Below are positions 39,986-64,000 of a DNA stretch of 64,000 bases, one piece after another. The DNA comes from Oasisia sp. SBJ-2009. Its lineage: Eukaryota; Annelida; Polychaeta; Sabellida; Siboglinidae. Under the pieces are notes generated by a model. The model did not search any database. It had not been told where the DNA came from and was given only the letters and a program-made list of their open reading frames with translations. The stretch lies in NCBI GenBank assembly GCA_964017155.1, contig OZ024855.1, forward strand, positions 5,773,690 through 5,837,689, given 5' to 3'. The stretch's first letter is position 1. Every line of letters starts with the position of its first letter. Position numbers and translations under genes: made by a program.

Positions 39986-40386
39986 ATGTATTTAAAACAG
40001 TATGTCCACCTATCTAACTGGGAATATAAATGTTGGGTTGAAAAGCCAATATGCACAGTGTGTATTAGTGGCTGGGTCGGCGGTAACCAATTGCTCTTGT
40101 CAGATTGATGAACAAAATAAAAAATAAGTAAATACTTAACTCCTCAAGGGGCTAGCATCGAATACCGTGAGGTGGCAGGACTTTTGAGCCCCTCACTACT
40201 GCTTGTGGATAACCACAAGGTGTCAGATAACACATCACAAGAACTATTAAAAAGTAAGCTTATACTGAAACGTATCACACATAACAAAACAATATAAATT
40301 ATAATTTTATGCAATTTTTTCATCTTATTTTTATTGTAATTTTGTGTATAAATAATTTATAACTTTGTTTCATTACCAAAACATAC

Positions 40387-40388
<2 letters not shown>

Positions 40389-40468
<80 letters not shown>
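40389..40468. repeat. (AT)n microsatellite
   Basis: About 40 uninterrupted AT dinucleotides. Confidence 0.98.
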
Positions 40469-40471
<3 letters not shown>

Positions 40472-42031
40472 ACTAACTATTATACACATAATCGTGTGAA
40501 TTAATTCAAAACAGTGGTTCCATCTGACGGCTCCGAACAGTAATACTACATAAGGGTTACATATTATGCAAAGCAAATATTTCACTAACAGTAGCGCCTC
40601 ATTGCGGAAAATCTGGTAATCAAGGCTGGAAAAGATCCCCAGTAACAAAAATAACCCATCTTAACAAAATGAGTCGGATGTCGGTAATTTTCAAAATTGA
40701 GTTATTGGTACCATTGGAAAGAGCACAGCTCCAGCTTTCACATGATGTATCATGTAAGAAGATACGTCAATAATAAGTGAAGCCACGTCTCGCCAAACAT
40801 GTGTGGGGTAGAAACGCTCAAACTGAGAAAACTACCTTCAAAGTTTCAGCAATTTTTTGCCACGTTTCATTAAAGTTACCTTAGTTACCATAGACAGATC
40901 TTACTGAAATTCGGAACATTAAAAGGTAATAGCATTCTGAAGATATTCTGTTAATATGAAAACAAGACCTTTGTTTGAAAAAATTCAGTACAACTGCGTG
41001 TGTATAATTACCGCCATTACAAAGAACAGGAAAACCTAGCTGCAACATTATCTATACCCTGGCCTATAATGCATTCTTTAGCATGAACGTATCGGGCTTA
41101 TATTTGGATCGCTCTGAGATTATGAGATCCTCATGCTATCAGGTAAATATACAAATACGATCTTTGAAATAAATAAATTAACAATAAGTAATTGTTTACG
41201 CAGCTGATACTAACAGGCCCCCCCACCCCTTCAAGACTCTCTGTGGATCACAGTTCGCATTAATTAACATAACATTTGCCCATAGGTGGACCGATGACAC
41301 TTCCTTGTGAGGCCCGACTAGTGAGGGAATGCTTAGCGACAAAGACCGCGTGCAATTAGCGACTTTTCCGCGTTGTTTCATGAAATTAAAACGGAACGCT
41401 TCTTATAATGCTCTTCGAACATGACACCAAAATACATAAAACAAACTTAAATAGACAGTACCAATGGTGGCAAATGATAAAATTACTACTTAGGAATGAC
41501 ATTCAAACAAATCCAAAAATTGTTGGTTTCGCAATTTTTTTCACAAAAACCGTCTTTACGGAAAATCAGTTTTGCCGACATCCGAGTCATTTCGTGCCGG
41601 CGGCCTGTTTTTGATAGTCAGTAGTTTTTGATCATTCGCTTGGTGTCAGCACCATCACATACGCTGTGTTTTTTAAAACCCGGATGTGCCAATGCCGTGA
41701 GCATATATTACAATACTGGTGATTGGTCATTGTTGACTGCGTAGGCTTAGTTGGCCAATGGCTGATAGCCTTACAGCAATTATGACCTCCGTGACTTCTC
41801 GAGGCTAGATGGACGGAAATGGCGCACGTTGACTGAACGAATGGCGTGATATTTACATCATCTAACGTGTGTGCGCATTCCACAACCAGAACAAACATCT
41901 AGAAAAAAACAGCATATAGAATAACAACAATAAACATGTTTTCTCTAAATAGTATACCACCACAGGTGAGTTGTAGCTCGTTATTTTGCAGTAAATCTGG
42001 TTAAAAGAGAAGCGTGCCGGTGTCGGTGACG
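40469..42031. other. Stretch upstream of the YME1L1-like gene
   Basis: Should contain the promoter and 5' UTR of the YME1L1-like gene, but no start site can be placed from the sequence alone. No other gene is visible. Confidence 0.4.
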
Positions 42032-42055
42032 ATGTCAGTGTCACGCAGAAGTGAG
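42032..42055 (+). CDS. Candidate first coding exon of the YME1L1-like gene
   Basis: ATG opens an eight-codon stretch (MSVSRRSE) that ends in phase 0, as the next exon at 43,286 requires. In vertebrate YME1L1 the first coding exon is also very short, ends in phase 0, and is followed by an exon starting near a V.VPL motif, like LVLPL here. The weakness is the donor, gtttcg, which is poor. The better donor gtgagg at 42,051 gives phase 1 and leads to a stop in the next exon. The real first exon may lie elsewhere upstream. Confidence 0.22.
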
Positions 42056-42481
42056 GTTTCGTAGTCGTGCGTCGTATGTACTATAGGTAAACATCAGTTT
42101 TATGTAACGCTTATTGCGTATGATAAATGCGGCAATTTTCTATAGCCAATTTCACTGTTATCTTCCCACCAAATCAGCTGGTCAATAATACACGGATTTT
42201 CGGTCTGCAATGTCACTGACTGTCAGCACTGCGACCTACTCGGTCTGGGATTGGGATGATTCTAGGATGACACTGACAGGTTGTTTGATGTAAAATGATG
42301 TAATCATGACTGACGCACGCTTACAGTTTAGTTAAACAAATTAGTGGAAATAATTATATTAAGTATTGTTACTAGTAGACTAAGTAGTAGTAATGTTATT
42401 GTTTGTTTAAGTAAGCTGGGCCATTGTTATGACTATAATATACCTACTTACCTATATAGTCACCTTACCTCAGGACACTTT

Positions 42482-42875
42482 TGATGTAAGGCCACATTTG
42501 ACTTTTCCATAGGCGGCAATTTCCGTCATTTCCTATGGAATTGGAATAGGTTTGAAAATGTCACAGCATATGTGGCAATAGATGGTAGATGTCCTTAATT
42601 GTTGTTGAAATTCTAATATATCAGTTTCCCAGAAACCACTTTGAAACCTGACACTCCTTCATTTCTCTAGAATCAGACAGTAATTGGTCGTGTTGACATC
42701 ACGAATAACAATATGCAGAAAAACACAATCTGTCATAATATGACAGCTCTGATAACACCCATGATTTGTATGTCCTCACAGAAATTAAGACCACCTGCAG
42801 TGCTATTTCTGTAGAGTACTCTTTCGTCGGGTAATAGCAGATGAACACCTTATGTGTTTTGACCATGTGATGCAG
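42482..42875 (+). mobile_element. Short inverted-repeat element, family A, copy 2
   Basis: The left end TGATGTAAGGCCACA is intact. It shares TTTTCCATAGGCG, GTCACAGCATAT, GACAGCTCTGATA and GAACACCTTAT with the copies at 36.6 and 55.2 kb. The right end is decayed. Confidence 0.75.
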
Positions 42876-43081
42876 TATAGCTGAGTATACACTTGGTTCC
42901 TCAGTGATAAGATATTCATCTTCAAAGTCTAATGTTAAAAGGTCACATGTTCACCAGTCCCCCATTGTATTCACAAATGTTCATTCGCCACTCCATATAC
43001 AAAGGCCAGACACTATAAAAACATATTGTATTTTACTGCATCGCAATTCAAATAATGCACTTGATTTTAATAGCCACCATC

Positions 43082-43223
43082 AGGGTCTGTATGGGGCTAT
43101 GAAAGTCTTGAAAAGCCTTGAATTTGATTGGACCAAATTCAAGATCTTGAAATCCTTGAATTTTACAAAATAGTCTTGAATAGCCTTGAATTTCAAATGT
43201 CCAGATCTGTGTGTATGGACCCT
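43082..43223 (+). mobile_element. hAT-like nonautonomous element, short copy
   Basis: Ends AGGGTCTGTA and TATGGACCCT are inverted. The interior is rich in CTTGAAAAGCCTTGAATTT-type repeats and matches both ends of the element at 46,529-46,952. Flanking 8-mers resemble each other only partly. Confidence 0.75.
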
Positions 43224-43285
43224 GCGCCATTGTTATGCTGTGCAGTGCATGAGTAATCAGTGAATTTACTTATTTCTCTCTGCAG

Positions 43286-63569
<20,284 letters not shown>

Positions 63570-63744
63570 GTGAGTGAGTCACGCCCTCACTGCTTTCCCT
63601 GTCGGGGTGGGTGGGGAGGAGGATGCGTCAGTTGGTTGCCTCTTGGTTCTTCTGTACTTCTCTCTGGTCTGCAGTGGCCATCAGTTGTGTCTGTTCATGC
63701 CTGCCCCACAAGTTGGTTCTTTCTTATGCCGTGTGCTGTTTTAG

Positions 63745-63750
<6 letters not shown>

Positions 63751-63801
<51 letters not shown>
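63751..63801. repeat. (AT)n microsatellite
   Basis: About 25 AT dinucleotides in the intron after exon M. The remaining sequence to 64,000 shows no exon. Confidence 0.97.
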
Positions 63802-63804
<3 letters not shown>

Positions 63805-64000
63805 ATATATTATCCCTGGCATTGCGTTAAAAGGAAATGGCTGCGCTAAAGAAATGTTGTACTTGTTGAAGCATTGCAGTGTACCTGCTAGATCACATAC
63901 AAGATGTCAGCCCAGTATAAACAACCAAAGGACACATGGGTCCTCGGATATACAGACAGACTGATAGGGAACTGTGTCTATATTATAAACAGTGTGTCTC

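Noticed and set aside
42032..42050. First exon of the YME1L1-like gene using donor gtgagg at 42,051
   Set aside because: It ends in phase 1; joined to 43,286 the frame reaches a stop within about a dozen codons.

Overview
The window is nuclear DNA from an animal, most likely a marine invertebrate. It has long introns with GT/AG junctions, a tRNA-derived SINE, 3' ends of LINEs that end in ATT-type microsatellites, several families of short inverted-repeat elements, and very many mini- and microsatellites. I cannot name the species. There is no bacterial-style gene organisation.

Right third (about 42-64 kb, + strand): one recognisable gene, an i-AAA mitochondrial protease of the YME1L1/FtsH family. 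Thirteen exons can be joined with consistent splice phases. They run from the N-terminal region (43,286) through the single membrane segment (48,687-48,837) and the whole AAA ATPase core (Walker A at 54,075, Walker B in the exon at 56,683, sensor 1 at 62,138, arginine-finger region at 62,513). The last exon, ending at 63,569, stops at the linker before the zinc protease domain. That domain (M41, with HExxH) lies beyond the right edge. The first coding exon is not certain; a 24-base candidate is at 42,032. The Walker A loop reads GPPGIGKT instead of the usual GPPGTGKT.

The introns of this gene are unusual. Most carry a tandem array or transposon that ends close to a splice site: 22-bp, 37-bp, 16-bp and 38-bp arrays, a 5-bp array, a 5.2-kb CTCTAC-type array, and a 17-bp array that begins at a 5' splice site and resembles it. 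Two hAT-like elements, two LINE tails, one SINE with an 18-bp target duplication and members of two other short inverted-repeat families also lie in or just before this gene.

Left two thirds (1-42 kb): mostly noncoding. One short exon on the minus strand (26,921-27,038) encodes a likely signal peptide followed by a strong splice donor, next to CpG-rich DNA at 27-28.5 kb. It may be the start of a secreted or membrane protein gene running leftward. I could not find its other exons. If real, it and the YME1L1-like gene are transcribed away from each other. The rest holds microsatellites, a 26-bp minisatellite (5.1-5.55 kb), two fold-back elements (10.3-10.7 and 34.8-35.6 kb), a 266-bp element filled with NotI-type palindromes (38.0-38.2 kb), a SINE and LINE remnants. 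Most long open reading frames in the window are repeat artefacts.
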